DNA of 64,000 nt from Candidatus Thiovulum imperiosus (GTDB taxonomy: Bacteria > Campylobacterota > Campylobacteria > Campylobacterales > Thiovulaceae), in NCBI GenBank assembly GCA_024281175.1, contig JAMJTW010000034.1, positions 1 through 64,000 of the forward strand, read 5' to 3'. A program made the translations under genes and the position numbers. The notes under the pieces were generated by a model. That model did not search any database. It had not been told where the DNA came from and worked only from the letters and a program-made list of their open reading frames with translations. Positions 63,417 to 64,000 of the stretch are shown in pieces. Positions within the stretch are counted from its first letter, which is position 1; each line of letters opens with the position of its first letter.

Positions 63417-63755
63417 CTACTCATATCCATCAAAGTTCCTATTTTGAATTAGAGAGTTTTGAATTTTTTTAATTCTACTTTCTAACTCTTTCAAAATAGG
63501 GAGTTTTTCTCTATTTCTTCTTTTACACTTTTCTAGCTTTTCTGGAGAAAAGACCTCATCAACTCTGTTTAGGCAAATAGTGGAATTTCCACATAACTTT
63601 TGAGCTTTTTCATATATCTCAACTCCTCTTAAACTTTTAGAAATCTCTTTTTGAACATCTCTCTTTTCAAGTTTTAAAATTTCTAATTTGTGGAAAAGTT
63701 CAACTCTATTTCCAAATAGTGAAGAGTAGAGTAGAAGCAAAATAACTATTCGCAT
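63417..63755 (-). CDS. Secreted helical protein of unknown function
   Basis: 112 residues with a signal peptide (1-15, MRIVILLLLYSSLFGN). The mature part is Lys/Glu-rich and helical, with three Cys (CGNSTIC and one later). It overlaps the following lipoprotein gene by ten bases on the same strand and converges on gyrA. Confidence 0.6.
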   Translation of the reverse strand: MRIVILLLLYSSLFGNRVELFHKLEILKLEKRDVQKEISKSLRGVEIYEKAQKLCGNSTICLNRVDEVFSPEKLEKCKRRNREKLPILKELESRIKKIQNSLIQNRNFDGYE

Positions 63756-63973
63756 ATTTCATTCCATTCGTCTAAATTTTTTTCAATAAATTTCTCAAGT
63801 TCTGGATAAGTCTCTGTTCCAAACTCTTTTGAACTTTGAAATTCGCTTTTTACAACAGCATCTGAACCATTTCTATCTTGGTAGATGATAGTTGTGACTT
63901 TTTTGACATTTGCAATAGAAGTTGGCTCTTTTGTGCAAGAAAGGAAAAGAAGTGGCAAAAAAAGGAGTCTCAT
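63746..63973 (-). CDS. Small lipoprotein
   Basis: 75 residues. Signal MRLLFLPLLFLSC ends with a lipobox Cys at 13, so the mature protein is lipid-anchored. The remainder is short and acidic without a known domain. It is co-transcribed with the following secreted protein. Confidence 0.65.
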   Translation of the reverse strand: MRLLFLPLLFLSCTKEPTSIANVKKVTTIIYQDRNGSDAVVKSEFQSSKEFGTETYPELEKFIEKNLDEWNEICE

Positions 63974-64000
63974 TTGAAAATATCCCTAAATATTGGATTT

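Larger units (their letters stand above)
768..63560. repeat. GATGAGGT octamer family, 41 copies spread over the window
   Basis: Left ends: 768, 2255, 5366, 5613, 15708, 15746, 18378, 20335, 21238, 22024, 22176, 25704, 26208, 27154, 28731, 29335, 33128, 33721, 35413, 38367, 42064, 42775, 44216, 44728, 45677, 46265, 47656, 47810, 50274, 52193, 53434, 53795, 54603, 54918, 56659, 58083, 59427, 60190, 61497, 62878, 63553. Twenty read GATGAGGT and 21 ACCTCATC on the plus strand. All are in genes, in all frames; 40 of 41 have a pyrimidine before the G. See the first finding. Confidence 0.9.

Noticed and set aside
768-63560. GATGAGGT as a codon artefact for Asp-Glu-Val
   Set aside because: About half the copies read ACCTCATC on the coding strand or lie in another frame, giving NLI or TSS, so amino-acid preference cannot explain the count.
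768-63560. GATGAGGT as a Chi or KOPS site
   Set aside because: Those are strand-biased along the chromosome; here orientation is 20 to 21 and neighbours alternate. The window is too short to exclude it completely.
1-64000. tRNA, rRNA or CRISPR loci
   Set aside because: I looked through the gaps for cloverleaf-like and repeat-spacer patterns and found none; all gaps over 300 bases are repeats, pseudogenes or AT-rich leaders.

Overview
The window is 64 kb of AT-rich (roughly one third G+C), gene-dense bacterial chromosome. Gene content points to a free-living member of the Campylobacterota (epsilonproteobacteria; Sulfurimonas/Thiovulum-like is my inference). The evidence is a soluble SdhA-SdhB-SdhE complex whose third subunit is HdrB-like, a DUF2393 gene beside hisIE, a short GNAT-type ArgA with the Campylobacterota-style Cys-rich tail, very many TTG/GTG starts and tight gene overlaps.

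Housekeeping backbone: valS (0.4-3.0 kb); sdhABE (14.2-17.8); ttcA, pdxJ, argH, nhaD (19.7-24.3); a DEAD-box helicase, rplI and hslV followed by a TPR lipoprotein, a TerD-type phosphoribosyltransferase and a PD-(D/E)xK nuclease-like gene (24.6-30.7); dnaB (32.5-35.2); hemB, lysC plus a separate ACT paralogue, rppH (40.0-43.5); argB, gltD, lptF/G, mtaB, flgH, hisIE, truB (44.0-51.4); a block of tightly coupled genes from a TPR outer-membrane protein to a TonB/TolA-like protein (51.5-56.2); hemC, a ModC-like ATPase and gyrA (57.8-63.4). A catalytic-type prokaryotic Argonaute sits alone between sdhA and ttcA.

Two accessory islands interrupt the backbone. Island 1 (about 3.0-14.2 kb) holds toxin-antitoxin remnants, a PP2C/kinase fusion, a Dam-type methylase, an internally deleted IS630 element, Mu-like phage genes (portal, MuF, gpG), a frameshifted cytosine methylase tail and a Panacea toxin-antitoxin pair. 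Island 2 (36.6-40.0 kb) holds scrambled pieces of the same phage plus an antirepressor/HTH module. The MuF protein of island 1 ends in an R-S-E ADP-ribosyltransferase domain. Island 2 carries an orphan cassette with the same linker (about 90% identical DNA) joined to an HExxH metallopeptidase domain, so the two loci together look like a phage MuF polymorphic-toxin system with an exchangeable C-terminal toxin.

Three genome-scale signals stand out. The octamer GATGAGGT occurs 41 times (about 1 expected), with no strand bias, almost always preceded by a pyrimidine, in all reading frames, and is absent for 10 kb across island 1; it behaves like a DNA uptake sequence. GATC is almost absent (7 sites seen, nearly 200 expected). 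A family of short inverted-repeat elements with GGGAGTGAC/GTCACTCCC ends sits in the spacers. In addition dnaB and gyrA both carry inteins: the gyrA endonuclease motifs are intact, while the dnaB ones have lost both key aspartates.
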